A program made the translations under genes and the position numbers. 64,000 nt of DNA from Desulfosporosinus shakirovi. Lineage in GTDB: Bacteria > Bacillota > Desulfitobacteriia > Desulfitobacteriales > Desulfitobacteriaceae. The stretch is from NCBI RefSeq assembly GCF_020595055.1, contig NZ_JAJDOO010000003.1, positions 220,639 to 284,638 of the forward strand, written 5' to 3'. Positions 45,229 to 54,032 of the stretch are shown piece after piece. The stretch's first letter is position 1, and each line of letters starts with the position of its first letter. The notes under the pieces are model-generated. The model made no database searches and had not been told where the DNA came from. It saw only the letters and a list, made by a program, of their open reading frames with translations.

Positions 45229-45777
45229 ATGACAACCCTAGAACAAGTGGAAAAACTGCGTGCCATGGCAAATGTAACCTATGACGAGGCAAAGGTCGCT
45301 TTAGATGCAGCAAACGGAGATTTGCTAGAAGCCATTATCTACCTGGAGAAACAAGGTAAGGTAAACTCACCAAGCGGAGGCGGTTATTACAGCAGCCAAA
45401 AAACTGCGGAAACAATCACAGGCGCCTACAAAGAAGCATGCTGGGAAAAGCAAGCAAAGAACTGTGACGCTGGAACAAGCTTTACTTCTCTGATTAAAAA
45501 ATTCGGAGCATTTTGCATGAAGTTAATCCGCAAGGGCAACTCAAATTCCTTTGAAGTGCTCAAAGGTGAGGAAAGCAAAGCTTCTACCCCTGTCACTGGC
45601 TTTGCCTTGCTGTTGATCTTCGCCCCTTGGATTACTATTCCACTGATTATCATTGGACTATTCTTTGGTTTTCGCTATCGTTTCAACGGTCCGGATTTCA
45701 AAGACAACACCGTCAATGACGCGATGAATAGCGCGGCGGATGCAGCTGTAAACCTTAAAAAGTCCATGGAAAAATAA
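45229..45777 (+). CDS. DUF4342 domain membrane protein
   Basis: The 182-residue protein starts with a UBA-like helical module (LEQVEKLRAMANVTYDEAKV, ALDAANGDLLEAIIYLEKQG). A DUF4342 region follows with one long hydrophobic segment near residues 123-147 (ITIPLIIIGLFFGFRYRF). It is the first gene of an operon with a response regulator and sensor kinase, 27 bases upstream of the regulator. In related bacteria DUF4342 proteins often accompany such two-component systems, so it may be both target and modulator. AAGGAGG precedes the ATG. Confidence 0.85.
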   Translation: MTTLEQVEKLRAMANVTYDEAKVALDAANGDLLEAIIYLEKQGKVNSPSGGGYYSSQKTAETITGAYKEACWEKQAKNCDAGTSFTSLIKKFGAFCMKLIRKGNSNSFEVLKGEESKASTPVTGFALLLIFAPWITIPLIIIGLFFGFRYRFNGPDFKDNTVNDAMNSAADAAVNLKKSMEK

Positions 45778-45804
45778 AAAAATATTTGAAATGGCGGGGC
45801 TTTA

Positions 45805-46479
45805 ATGAGTTCTAAAATACTGATTATTGAGGATGAGGAAAAAATCGCCCGTTTCGTCGAGCTTGAGCTTGGCTATGAGGGCTATACCACAACAAAGGCT
45901 TTTGATGGCAGAACAGGGCTTGAACTCGCTGAAACAGGCGAGTTCGACCTCGTTTTGCTGGATGTTATGTTGCCTAAGTTGAGCGGCATGGAAGTGTTGC
46001 GCAGAATTCGCAGAACTTCCTCCGTTCCTGTCATCATGCTGACGGCGCGGGACAGTGTGGTGGATAAGGTTTCCGGCCTTGACAGCGGGGCAAGCGATTA
46101 TATCACTAAACCCTTTGCCATTGAGGAGCTTCTGGCCCGGATTCGCACCGCACTCAGGAAAACCGTGCAGGAGGACGCTGTGTTGTCAGCCTCCGGCCTG
46201 CTTTTGGACGTCAGTCGCCGTACGGTTACCATGATGGGAACACCTATCGAACTAACCAAACGCGAATTTGACCTACTTCACTATCTGCTGAAAAATAAAG
46301 GATTGGTCATTTCACGAGAAGCACTGCTCGAAAACGTATGGGGTTTTGATTTCCAGGGAGAAACCAACGCCGTCGATGTTTACGTGCGTTTTCTGCGCGG
46401 AAAAATTGACGAGGTGTTCGACCTCAAATTGATTCATACCGTAAGGGGAGTGGGGTATGTGATTAAGGATGGAAAATGA
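45805..46479 (+). CDS. OmpR family response regulator
   Basis: The 224-residue protein has a receiver domain with the acidic pocket E9/D10, phospho-acceptor D53 (LLDVMLP) and K102-like 'YITKPFA'. A winged-helix Trans_reg_C domain follows at about 130-222 (ELTKREFDLLHYLLKNKGLV, 'RFLRGKIDEVFDLKLIHTVR'). It is phosphorylated by the kinase next door and binds direct-repeat sites. The kinase gene starts inside its last codons. Confidence 0.95.
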   Translation: MSSKILIIEDEEKIARFVELELGYEGYTTTKAFDGRTGLELAETGEFDLVLLDVMLPKLSGMEVLRRIRRTSSVPVIMLTARDSVVDKVSGLDSGASDYITKPFAIEELLARIRTALRKTVQEDAVLSASGLLLDVSRRTVTMMGTPIELTKREFDLLHYLLKNKGLVISREALLENVWGFDFQGETNAVDVYVRFLRGKIDEVFDLKLIHTVRGVGYVIKDGK

Positions 46480-47932
46480 GTCGGTAAACAATCCCACTAA
46501 CCGTATTGGCGATAAAATACGGTTTTCTCTTGTATGGAAGCTAAACCTCAGACTATTTTTTCGTTTGCTGGCAATGTTTGTGACTCTGGATGTGGTTATG
46601 TGTCTGGTATCCACAGCAGGGCTAGTAGTTCACGCCGAACAGACTGTGGCTTCGACAGCCCAAATGCTGAAGCAAACAGGACTGCCTGCCACGGATGCGG
46701 AAAACTGGCTGGAGCTTTCCGGATACAGAGTTGTTCTTCAGACAGGCGAACCGGAAGGATTTAAACTGCCCGAAAGTTTGCAGTCCCTCATTTCCAAACA
46801 CAGTATATCCGGTGTAAGGAGTATCGACCTGCCGGATTCGAAAGGCTTCCCTTTTTGGGAAGATTCAGAGGATATTACTTATAACACCATCATTGATGAT
46901 CGCGGAGGTTCTTATCTTATTTCCATCCGTCTTCAGGAGACCCTGCTCATATTTGCAGGGATATTTGCTATTCTATTGATGCTGGAGCTTTTAATGCTCT
47001 TCAATAGCATCTTCTCAGGCGCTAGAAGCATCCGAGAAACCCTCCGTCCCATTGAAGAATTAGCTAAAGCTGCGCAGCATCTGAATACTGACGGCGTCTT
47101 TACTCCGGAACAACTGGAAGCTCTGGCAGGTAAGTTGGACAACATCAATGCTACAAGGCTAGATACAAGAATTTCAGTGGGCGATACTCAAAGCGAACTT
47201 AAAACTCTGGCTTCTGCCATTAACGGGATGTTAGACCGAATTAATGATTCCTACCGCTCTCAGGTGCGCTTTGTGTCAGATGCGTCCCATGAGCTAAGGA
47301 CACCAATTTCTGTAATCCAGGGATATGCAAATCTGCTGGATCGCTGGGGAAAGAATGATGAAAAGACGTTGCAGGAATCTATCGACGCCATCAAAGATGA
47401 AACAGCGAATATGAAAGGCTTGGTGGAACAACTTTTGTTTCTGGCGCGAGGAGACAACAACACCATGGCTTTGCAAATAGAACGTTTTGAACTATCTGCT
47501 CTTGCGGAAGAAATACTGCGGGAAACCCAAATGATAGACAGTGGGCACGAATACAGTTCGAGTGTTATGTCCTTTTTTATTAACGCGGATAAAGGGCTTA
47601 TTAAACAGGCGGTCCGGATACTGATCGACAATGCTATTAAATACACTCCCACTGGTAAAAAGATCACTATTTCTGTTTCAGGAGCAGACAACTATGCCCG
47701 GTTGACCGTACAAGATGAAGGTATTGGTATAGCTCCTGAAGCTGTTCCTCAGATTTTTGACCGGTTTTTCCGTGCCGACGAATCCCGCGCCAGAGCTACG
47801 GGCGGAACCGGACTGGGCCTGTCCATAGCAAAGTGGATCGCTGAACGGCATGCCGGACACATGGAGGTCTTGAGCAGGCAGGATATCGGAACTAGAATTT
47901 CCATTGTACTCCCCACCGCAAGCGATTCATGA
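46469..47932 (+). CDS. Membrane sensor histidine kinase
   Basis: The 487-residue kinase has TM1 at about 28-52, an extracytoplasmic sensor of about 100 residues, TM2 at about 157-180, a linker/HAMP-like region, HisKA with H274 in DASHELRTPISVIQG, and HATPase_c with DNAIKYTP (N box), DEGIGIAPE (G1) and GGTGLGLSIAKWIAERHAGH (G2). It pairs with the response regulator. The sensor domain has no recognised fold, so the signal is unknown. Gene overlap of 11 bases suggests translational coupling. Confidence 0.95.
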   Translation: MENESVNNPTNRIGDKIRFSLVWKLNLRLFFRLLAMFVTLDVVMCLVSTAGLVVHAEQTVASTAQMLKQTGLPATDAENWLELSGYRVVLQTGEPEGFKLPESLQSLISKHSISGVRSIDLPDSKGFPFWEDSEDITYNTIIDDRGGSYLISIRLQETLLIFAGIFAILLMLELLMLFNSIFSGARSIRETLRPIEELAKAAQHLNTDGVFTPEQLEALAGKLDNINATRLDTRISVGDTQSELKTLASAINGMLDRINDSYRSQVRFVSDASHELRTPISVIQGYANLLDRWGKNDEKTLQESIDAIKDETANMKGLVEQLLFLARGDNNTMALQIERFELSALAEEILRETQMIDSGHEYSSSVMSFFINADKGLIKQAVRILIDNAIKYTPTGKKITISVSGADNYARLTVQDEGIGIAPEAVPQIFDRFFRADESRARATGGTGLGLSIAKWIAERHAGHMEVLSRQDIGTRISIVLPTASDS

Positions 47933-48000
47933 TCGAGGATTGTACTGTACAGGAGTAAAATGATATTCCACATATGGAACAATTTCTTAGAAAGATCTAA

Positions 48001-48059
48001 GGAATAGAGTAATTAGGCACTCTTCATAATTTAGAAGAGTGCCTAATTACCCTATTCCT
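48001..48059. terminator. Strong bidirectional terminator
   Basis: A 25-bp stem (GGAATAGAGTAATTAGGCAC TCTTC and its near-complement, one mismatch) with an 8-base loop and following T run. It separates the kinase operon from the converging TRAP operon. Confidence 0.92.
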
Positions 48060-48066
48060 TTTTGGA

Positions 48067-48112
48067 AGACTTACGTCAGCGAAGTCTCGATGTTCAGTTT
48101 TAGCTGAACGAG
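48067..48112 (+). repeat. REP-like hairpin element, copy 2
   Basis: GACTTACGTCAGCGAAGTCT, then CGATGTTCAG-TTTTAG-CTGAACGAG, closely matches the block at 56207-56251. It lies just past the DctM stop codon. Confidence 0.65.
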
Positions 48113-48118
48113 TTAACT

Positions 48119-49432
48119 TTACGATGCCGTCAACAGCTCCGGTAAATAGGTAGCAATCCCCGGGAAAAGCGTCAACAAGATTAAACAAATTACAATGGTA
48201 CCCAGAAATGGCCATACCCCTTTAAAGATTGTTTCTAAGGGGATCTCCGGAGCTACTCCTTTAATAATATAAACATTCATTCCTACCGGAGGGGTAATAA
48301 CACCCATGGCTACTACCAAAACTACAACGACCCCAAACCAGATGGGATCATAGCCCAAGGTATCCACCACTACAGGGAAAAATATAGGAATGGTCAATAA
48401 AACCAACGCTAGAGCATCAATAAAACAGCCTAGAATGAGGTAGATGAAGAGAATCATCCCCATGATGGCAAAAGGTGGCAAAGGAAGAGCTCCAACCCAA
48501 TTTGCCAGTTCAAAGGGCACTCTGCTTACGGCCATAAACCGACCAAAGATCACAGCTCCGGCAAGCATGAGCATAATCATAGCGGTGGTTCGAGTAGTAT
48601 CATATAATGACTTTTTCAGTGCTTTCCAACCTAGCCGTTTTTCTAAGAGACTGACAATTAGTATCCCACCGGCACCCACCGCACCTGCCTCAGTAGGCGT
48701 AAACCAACCGGCAAAAAGGCCGCCAATTGAAAGAATAAATACCGCCAAGGCTTCCCCCAGTCCTCCCCGAAGAGCATGAATTCTTTCTCCCCAGCTTGAT
48801 TTGCTTCCAGCCGGTCCCAAACTCGGGTTGCGTAAAGTAAGCAAGTAAATCATACCCATATTTAAGAACATCAGCAGAATTCCAGGAATGATCCCTGCCA
48901 TAAAAAGAGTTCCCACAGACTGTTCCGTGGCTGTGCCATACAAAATAAAAATAACGCTAGGGGGAATCATTACCCCTAAAACGCCCCCGGCAGCAATACT
49001 GGCTGTGGATAATGATTTGTCATAATTATATTTATCCATCTCAGGCAGTGCAATGGCTGCCATTGTTGCCGCAGTTGCAGTATTGGAGCCACAAATCGCT
49101 CCGAAAATTGCACAAGCTGCTTGTGTTGCAATTGCCAGACCACCAGGCATATGTCCTACCATTTTATAGGCAAAAACATACAGGCTCGTGCCAATTCCTG
49201 AATAATAAGCCAGAAACCCCATCCAAACAAACATGGCGATAACACTAAGCGAATAAGAAGTGAAAGTATTATACAGTTCTTTGGCCACCATGTCCGAAGA
49301 CGCAGGTACAGTAGTAAGATAGCTGAATCCAACAAAACCAACGAGTGCCATGGCATAGGCAATCGGCATTCGTACTATTACCAAGCCAAAGAAAATTGCG
49401 ATCCCAATTAGCCCAACTAAAAATACACTCAT
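48119..49432 (-). CDS. dctM: TRAP transporter large permease
   Basis: The 437-residue protein has about twelve membrane helices and DctM family blocks: 'MPIAYAMALVGFVGFSYL', 'AICGSNTATAATMAAIALPE', 'GGVLGVMIPPSVIFILYGTA', 'GWFTPTEAGAVGAGGILIVS' and 'VITPPVGMNVYIIKGVAPEI'. It is the ion-coupled transport subunit of a DctPQM system, overlapping the small subunit gene by 4 bases. The substrate is probably an organic acid, but the binding protein does not allow a firm call. Confidence 0.94.
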   Translation of the reverse strand: MSVFLVGLIGIAIFFGLVIVRMPIAYAMALVGFVGFSYLTTVPASSDMVAKELYNTFTSYSLSVIAMFVWMGFLAYYSGIGTSLYVFAYKMVGHMPGGLAIATQAACAIFGAICGSNTATAATMAAIALPEMDKYNYDKSLSTASIAAGGVLGVMIPPSVIFILYGTATEQSVGTLFMAGIIPGILLMFLNMGMIYLLTLRNPSLGPAGSKSSWGERIHALRGGLGEALAVFILSIGGLFAGWFTPTEAGAVGAGGILIVSLLEKRLGWKALKKSLYDTTRTTAMIMLMLAGAVIFGRFMAVSRVPFELANWVGALPLPPFAIMGMILFIYLILGCFIDALALVLLTIPIFFPVVVDTLGYDPIWFGVVVVLVVAMGVITPPVGMNVYIIKGVAPEIPLETIFKGVWPFLGTIVICLILLTLFPGIATYLPELLTAS

Positions 49433-49941
49433 GGTGTCACCTTCTTAGCCGTATCGTTCCCGAGAACTGCTCTGAACGAAGCCAGGGACTTGAACAACAA
49501 CACCAGGCAAAGCCCCATTAGTCCGAAAGCAACTAAATAAATAAAGGGGTAAACGGGTATCTCTGCAGAAGGGGAAACAAGCCCTTTTATCTTCATAGAA
49601 TAACCAAATTTCCCAAGGGACCAGACTGCAGCGGTCCACAACATCAAAGAAGTGACATTAACGAATACCGCTGCAATAGATTGAGTTTTCCGCGTAAAGT
49701 GTTCTATGATAAAGCTAACCGCAATATGCCCGTCTTGAAAAGCACAGTGTGCCAGAGCCAAGGCCACCCCCATTGCTGTTATAAAGCCTACAAGCTCATA
49801 AGTCCCCAAAATGGGCTGGTTGAAAATTGTCCGTAAAATAATATTTGCTACAATCAACAGCATCACGGAAAAAAAACATAGACCGGCTAATTTATCCAAG
49901 ATACTGCTTATTCCTTTTACTATGTCAACTAATTGTTTCAA
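49429..49941 (-). CDS. dctQ: TRAP transporter small permease
   Basis: The 170-residue protein has four membrane helices and DctQ features 'NQPILGTYELVGFITAMGVA', 'LALAHCAFQDGHIAVSFIIE'. It forms the membrane complex with DctM, docking the binding protein. It lies 21 bases after the DctP gene. Confidence 0.92.
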   Translation of the reverse strand: MKQLVDIVKGISSILDKLAGLCFFSVMLLIVANIILRTIFNQPILGTYELVGFITAMGVALALAHCAFQDGHIAVSFIIEHFTRKTQSIAAVFVNVTSLMLWTAAVWSLGKFGYSMKIKGLVSPSAEIPVYPFIYLVAFGLMGLCLVLLFKSLASFRAVLGNDTAKKVTP

Positions 49942-49962
49942 CTCCGGATTCCCCCTCAGGAT

Positions 49963-51051
49963 TTACTGATACTCTTTATTATATTGATCCGCAAGACTTT
50001 TCACTTTATCTAAGATTTCTTGTCCTGGTTCTCCCTTTTGATTCATTTGGGCTACATAATCATCCTGAATGGGTTTTATTAAACTAATCCATTGATCCTG
50101 TTCTGCTTGAGAAAGGGTAATAACTTCCATCCCTTTTTCAGCAGCATACTTTAACGCAGATTCATCTTGTGCATCCCACAAACCCATGGCAACTTCTTCA
50201 AAGAACTTTTCATTTACCGTTTCAATTGCTTTCTGATCTTTAGGGTCCAAGGAGTCCCATTTGCTTTGGTTCATGGTGATATAGAACAAATTATTGTATA
50301 AGAAAGGGGAAAAGGTTACATACTTGGTTACTTCCGCCTGCTTCCAACCCTGCAGAACTTCTACCGGACCTAGATTTCCCTTTACGACGCCCTTCGATAA
50401 TGCTTCGTAGGCTTCAGATTGAGCCATTGCCACTGGCGTAGCTCCCAGAGCCGCAAGACTTTTAGCGCTAAGACCTGTAGCTCTGATTTCTAATCCTTTC
50501 AAATCCTTAAGTGCACGTACAGGTTCTTTAGTATATAAATCCCCAGGGCCTGTTGTAAACACCATCATCAACTTTGTGTCTTGGACCTCCTTAGGATTAA
50601 TTTGTTTGATCCCTTCCCAAGCAACTTTACTTGCAGCCTTGGAATTGACGTACTTAATACCCGGCAGTTCAAAAACCTCCGATACCGGAAAACTGCCCCG
50701 AGTATAGGAAAAACAAGAAAGACCCAAATCTGCCACACCATTGACCACTCCGTCATAAACCCCGTCAGCCTGTAAAAGTGTCTGTCCCGGGTAACTGGTA
50801 ATCTTTACTCTGCCCTCAGTTGCAGCGTCGATCGCCTTGGCCCATGGCTGCACTAACTCTTTCTCAGCTGGGTGTGTAGCAGGAAAGAAATGGGCCAACT
50901 TTAACTCGACTGTTTGAGATTTTGTTTCAGCAGGAGCAGATGCTGTCTGTCCACATCCCGAAACAAAGAGCAAATTCAGTGCCAGTGCCCCTAATAAAAT
51001 TCCTTTCCCAATTGACCTTAACTTAATTGATTTGTATAATCCTTTTTTCAC
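49963..51051 (-). CDS. dctP: TRAP transporter solute-binding lipoprotein
   Basis: The ~362-residue protein has a signal peptide and lipobox VSGC, then the DctP fold: 'LKLAHFFPATHPAEKELVQP', 'VVNGVADLGLSCFSYTRGSF', 'LKDLKGLEIRATGLSAKSLA', with the conserved Arg (EIRATG) that binds carboxylates, and 'YEALSKGVVKGNLGPVEVL'. Substrate is likely a carboxylate. The GTG at 51051 has AAGGAG at 8 bases; the ATG two codons earlier is too close to the site. It is the first gene of dctPQM. Confidence 0.92.
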   Translation of the reverse strand: MKKGLYKSIKLRSIGKGILLGALALNLLFVSGCGQTASAPAETKSQTVELKLAHFFPATHPAEKELVQPWAKAIDAATEGRVKITSYPGQTLLQADGVYDGVVNGVADLGLSCFSYTRGSFPVSEVFELPGIKYVNSKAASKVAWEGIKQINPKEVQDTKLMMVFTTGPGDLYTKEPVRALKDLKGLEIRATGLSAKSLAALGATPVAMAQSEAYEALSKGVVKGNLGPVEVLQGWKQAEVTKYVTFSPFLYNNLFYITMNQSKWDSLDPKDQKAIETVNEKFFEEVAMGLWDAQDESALKYAAEKGMEVITLSQAEQDQWISLIKPIQDDYVAQMNQKGEPGQEILDKVKSLADQYNKEYQ

Positions 51052-51494
51052 AATCATCTCTCCTTATATGTTTTAAACAATAAAAAAAACTCCCACTAGG
51101 AGTTAGAAAAACTGGGAATCGCCCTAAATCCGCAACAAAATAAACGGATACAGGGAATAAACCACATCCATAATTCTACCACCCTACAACTATCCTACAC
51201 AGTATGAAACAACCGTTACCTACCCTTACAACTACCCTACATATCCTACACACCTGCAGAAAATCCATCTACTCAAGGACACTTAACACTACTATAATAT
51301 TCTACATTAAAATACCACACTTCTTTGTAAAAATCTAGTTATTATTTCAGAAGTTTTTAAAACCTGCGATGATTAGCTGGAAGACAAACAGCGACCTCCC
51401 ATAACCCTCCCTACCTTGAACTTCGGTAACAGGAGGGCTTTCTATATCGTCACAGTACCTTTTAGCCGTTTCTTTTCCTAAAGCAATCTATGAG
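51052..51494. other. Intergenic region with repeated TGTAGG motifs
   Basis: Read on the minus strand, 51170-51260 holds two related blocks: TGTGTAGGATATGTAGGGTA with GTTGTAAGGGTAGG, and TGTGTAGGATAGTTGTAGGG. They lie 110-200 bases upstream of dctP, a position for activator sites. An imperfect hairpin at 51403-51440 (CCCTCC...GGAGGG) follows livF. No gene is seen. Confidence 0.45.
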
Positions 51495-52220
51495 CTAACG
51501 AGCCCGCCCCAAGTATGCCTCTTGAATAGATGAGTCCGCAATGATATCCAGAGAATTACCACTATGGGTAATACCGCCTCTTTCCATCACTAAGACGCTG
51601 TCCGCCACTTTTAGGGCGGATTTGGTATTCTGTTCTACAAGGATTATCGTGACGCCGGTGTTTTTTAACTTGACCAGAATAGACATTATCTCCCGAACTA
51701 CCAATGGAGCCAGCCCAATCGAAGGTTCATCGAGCATTAGGAGGGCAGGCCGAGACATTAAGCCCCTGCCAATTGCCAACATCTGCTGTAAACCACCGCT
51801 TAAACTGCCCGCCTGATCACTCTCTCTGCCTTTTAAAGCCGGAAATAGCTCTAGTATTTCTTGAATATCGTTCATTAATACTGGCTTATCTTTTCGATAA
51901 CGATGGAAAGCTCCCAACATGAGGTTATCAAGGACACTCAAAGAGCTGAAGATTTCTCTTTTTTCCGGAACAAGGCTTATGCCTTGCCTAACAACCTGTT
52001 CCGTTTTTTGGCCGGTAATTGATTTACCTTTAAAAATAACTTCCCCTGCAGTCGGCTTGTACAGGCCGGCTACAGTCCCTAACAGAGTACTTTTCCCTGC
52101 CCCATTTGCTCCTAAAACAGCCAGCAGTTCTCCTTCTTTGACCTCTAGGGACAGCTCTCTGATGGCCTGTACGTAGCCATGATAAACACCCAGGTTCTTA
52201 ATTCTAAGCAATCTTTTCAT
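51495..52220 (-). CDS. livF: Branched-chain amino acid ABC transporter ATPase
   Basis: The ~241-residue ATPase has Walker A GANGAGKST, signature LSGGLQQMLAIGRGLM, Walker B LLMLDEPSIGLAP and the LivF-type 'ILVEQNTKSALKVADSVLVM'. It pairs with LivG. The start is unclear: ATG 52220 abuts its GGAGAGG, TTG 52229 precedes it, and TTG 52211 has good spacing. It overlaps the livG 3' end. It is the last gene of the operon. Confidence 0.93.
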   Translation of the reverse strand: MKRLLRIKNLGVYHGYVQAIRELSLEVKEGELLAVLGANGAGKSTLLGTVAGLYKPTAGEVIFKGKSITGQKTEQVVRQGISLVPEKREIFSSLSVLDNLMLGAFHRYRKDKPVLMNDIQEILELFPALKGRESDQAGSLSGGLQQMLAIGRGLMSRPALLMLDEPSIGLAPLVVREIMSILVKLKNTGVTIILVEQNTKSALKVADSVLVMERGGITHSGNSLDIIADSSIQEAYLGRAR

Positions 52221-52971
52221 CCTCTCCAAGATATGCTTTAATGACCTCTGTATTTGCCTGGATTTCCGCGGGCGTACCTTCCGCGATCATTTGTCCAAAA
52301 TTTAAGACAACGATCCTGTCGGCAGCTTCCATCACCGTTTGCATGTCGTGTTCAATCAGGATCATAGCGGTTCCTTTCGTCTTAAGTTCCTTTAGATACC
52401 CTGTCAGGATCTCTGTTTCTGCGGGGTTTAAGCCAGCCGCAGGTTCATCAAGCAGTACCAACGCAGGATGAGAAGCCAACGCTCTGGCTATTTCCAAGAG
52501 TCTTTGTTTTCCGAAGGGTAACTCGGAGGCAAAAAGTCCGGCAGTCTCCACCAGCCCAATGTCTTCGAGTAAAGTCAGGGATTCCTCCCTGATCTTTCTT
52601 TCTTCACGGCAATTTCCCGGAAAGGTGAAGAATGAACGCAGAAAACCTTTTTTGCTTCTAAGATGTGCTCCAGCCATAACGTTTTCCAACACCGTCATGT
52701 TGCTGAAAAGTTGCAGATTTTGAAAGGTCCTGGTGATACCGGCAGAAGCAATCTCAAAGGGTTTAAGACCTACTATATCCCTGCCTTTTATGACGATCAA
52801 ACCCTTCTCCGGTGGCAGCGTCCCGGTAATAATATTAAAGAGTGTGGTTTTTCCTGCACCGTTAGGACCAATCAGAGCAACAATGCTTCCTTCAGCCACC
52901 CTAAACCCAATATCCTTAACCGCAGCAATACCGCCAAAATGTTTGGTAACCCCACTTAACTCAAGAAGCAT
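52204..52971 (-). CDS. livG: Branched-chain amino acid ABC transporter ATPase
   Basis: The 255-residue ATPase has Walker A GPNGAGKTT, LivG-type 'AGITRTFQNLQLFSNMTVLE', signature LPFGKQRLLEIARAL (in place of LSGGQ, as is usual for LivG), Walker B LVLLDEPAAGLNPAET and H-loop ILIEHDMQTVME. It couples ATP hydrolysis to leucine/isoleucine/valine uptake through LivHM. Confidence 0.94.
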   Translation of the reverse strand: MLLELSGVTKHFGGIAAVKDIGFRVAEGSIVALIGPNGAGKTTLFNIITGTLPPEKGLIVIKGRDIVGLKPFEIASAGITRTFQNLQLFSNMTVLENVMAGAHLRSKKGFLRSFFTFPGNCREERKIREESLTLLEDIGLVETAGLFASELPFGKQRLLEIARALASHPALVLLDEPAAGLNPAETEILTGYLKELKTKGTAMILIEHDMQTVMEAADRIVVLNFGQMIAEGTPAEIQANTEVIKAYLGEDEKIA

Positions 52972-52985
52972 TCATAATCCCCCTT

Positions 52986-54002
52986 TCATCCTCTTATTTT
53001 AACGTCCGCCTTTAACTGCTTTTTGAGAGGTATTCTGAAGTATTGACCCATCCCGCTTAACCCTTTAGGTTGAAAAATCATCAGGCCCACCAGAATTACT
53101 CCGTAAATGATAATCTGATATTCGCCGCCTGCCCCAGGTATTAATAAAGGCACAATTTCGCGCAGTAATTCGTTTAAGGCAACCACCACGACCGCTCCTA
53201 TTACCGGTCCCCAAAAAGTGCCCAACCCCCCGATTACCGCCATTAAGACAAATTGGACTGAAGTATGAAAACTGAACGGAGACGGACTGATGAAACTAAC
53301 ATAAAAAGCATATAATCCCCCAGCAAGTCCAGCCAGCAAAGCACTGAAGACGAAGGCCTGCAACTTAAGCCGAGCACAGTCAATACCTGCATTTTCTGCT
53401 GCATATTCACTTTCTCGAATCGAGCAGAGTGCTCTGCCGGTCCGTGAATGGACCAGATTATAGATTCCTATTAACAACATCAACAAAATAAGCCAAACAA
53501 GCAGATAGAATTTCTGATCACTGTCAAACTCAAAACTTCCGATGGAAAGATTGGGGATTCCGCTCATTCCTGACGGTCCACCTGTCAGTTCCCCACCCTC
53601 ATTGAAGAAAATATGAACTAAAATTCCAAAACTGAGCGTCGCTAAGGCTAGATAAAGTTCACGCAGCTTGAGGGTCTGTCGGCCGATGAGTCCGGCAATG
53701 ATTCCCGGAAGTATTGCTGAGGCCAAAAGCGCCAAAAGTGTGGGCCAGTGAAACCGCGTCGATATTATAGCTGCTGTGTATCCACCCAAGCCGAAGAAAG
53801 CAGCATGCCCAAAGGAGACCTGACCAGCATATCCCATCAAAATCCCTAAGCCTTGTACGATGATCGCATAAAGACCGATGATGACTAGCGTGCTGTACAA
53901 GTAATTGCTTTCTGCCACCAGAGGAATTATAAGCAGCAGCAACAGGATGATAAATCCTCGATAATTTTTTAGTTTCATTTTATAACCATGCCTTTCGTTC
54001 AA
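52986..54002 (-). CDS. livM: Branched-chain amino acid ABC transporter permease
   Basis: The 338-residue permease has about ten helices with 'GQVSFGHAAFFGLGGYTAAI', 'ALCSIRESEYAAENAGIDCA' (the coupling loop) and 'GGLGTFWGPVIGAVVVVAL'. It pairs with LivH. The TTG at 54002 follows GAGAGG at 5 bases; the ATG at 53978 (MKLKNYRGF) is an alternative start, with AAAGG 12 bases upstream. Confidence 0.93.
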   Translation of the reverse strand: MNERHGYKMKLKNYRGFIILLLLLIIPLVAESNYLYSTLVIIGLYAIIVQGLGILMGYAGQVSFGHAAFFGLGGYTAAIISTRFHWPTLLALLASAILPGIIAGLIGRQTLKLRELYLALATLSFGILVHIFFNEGGELTGGPSGMSGIPNLSIGSFEFDSDQKFYLLVWLILLMLLIGIYNLVHSRTGRALCSIRESEYAAENAGIDCARLKLQAFVFSALLAGLAGGLYAFYVSFISPSPFSFHTSVQFVLMAVIGGLGTFWGPVIGAVVVVALNELLREIVPLLIPGAGGEYQIIIYGVILVGLMIFQPKGLSGMGQYFRIPLKKQLKADVKIRG

Positions 54003-54032
54003 CTCATCCTCTCTTCAAGCTGGGGTTTGCAA

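Noticed and set aside
51403..51440. Hairpin after livF as a terminator
   Set aside because: The stem has several mismatches and lacks a T run on the relevant strand.
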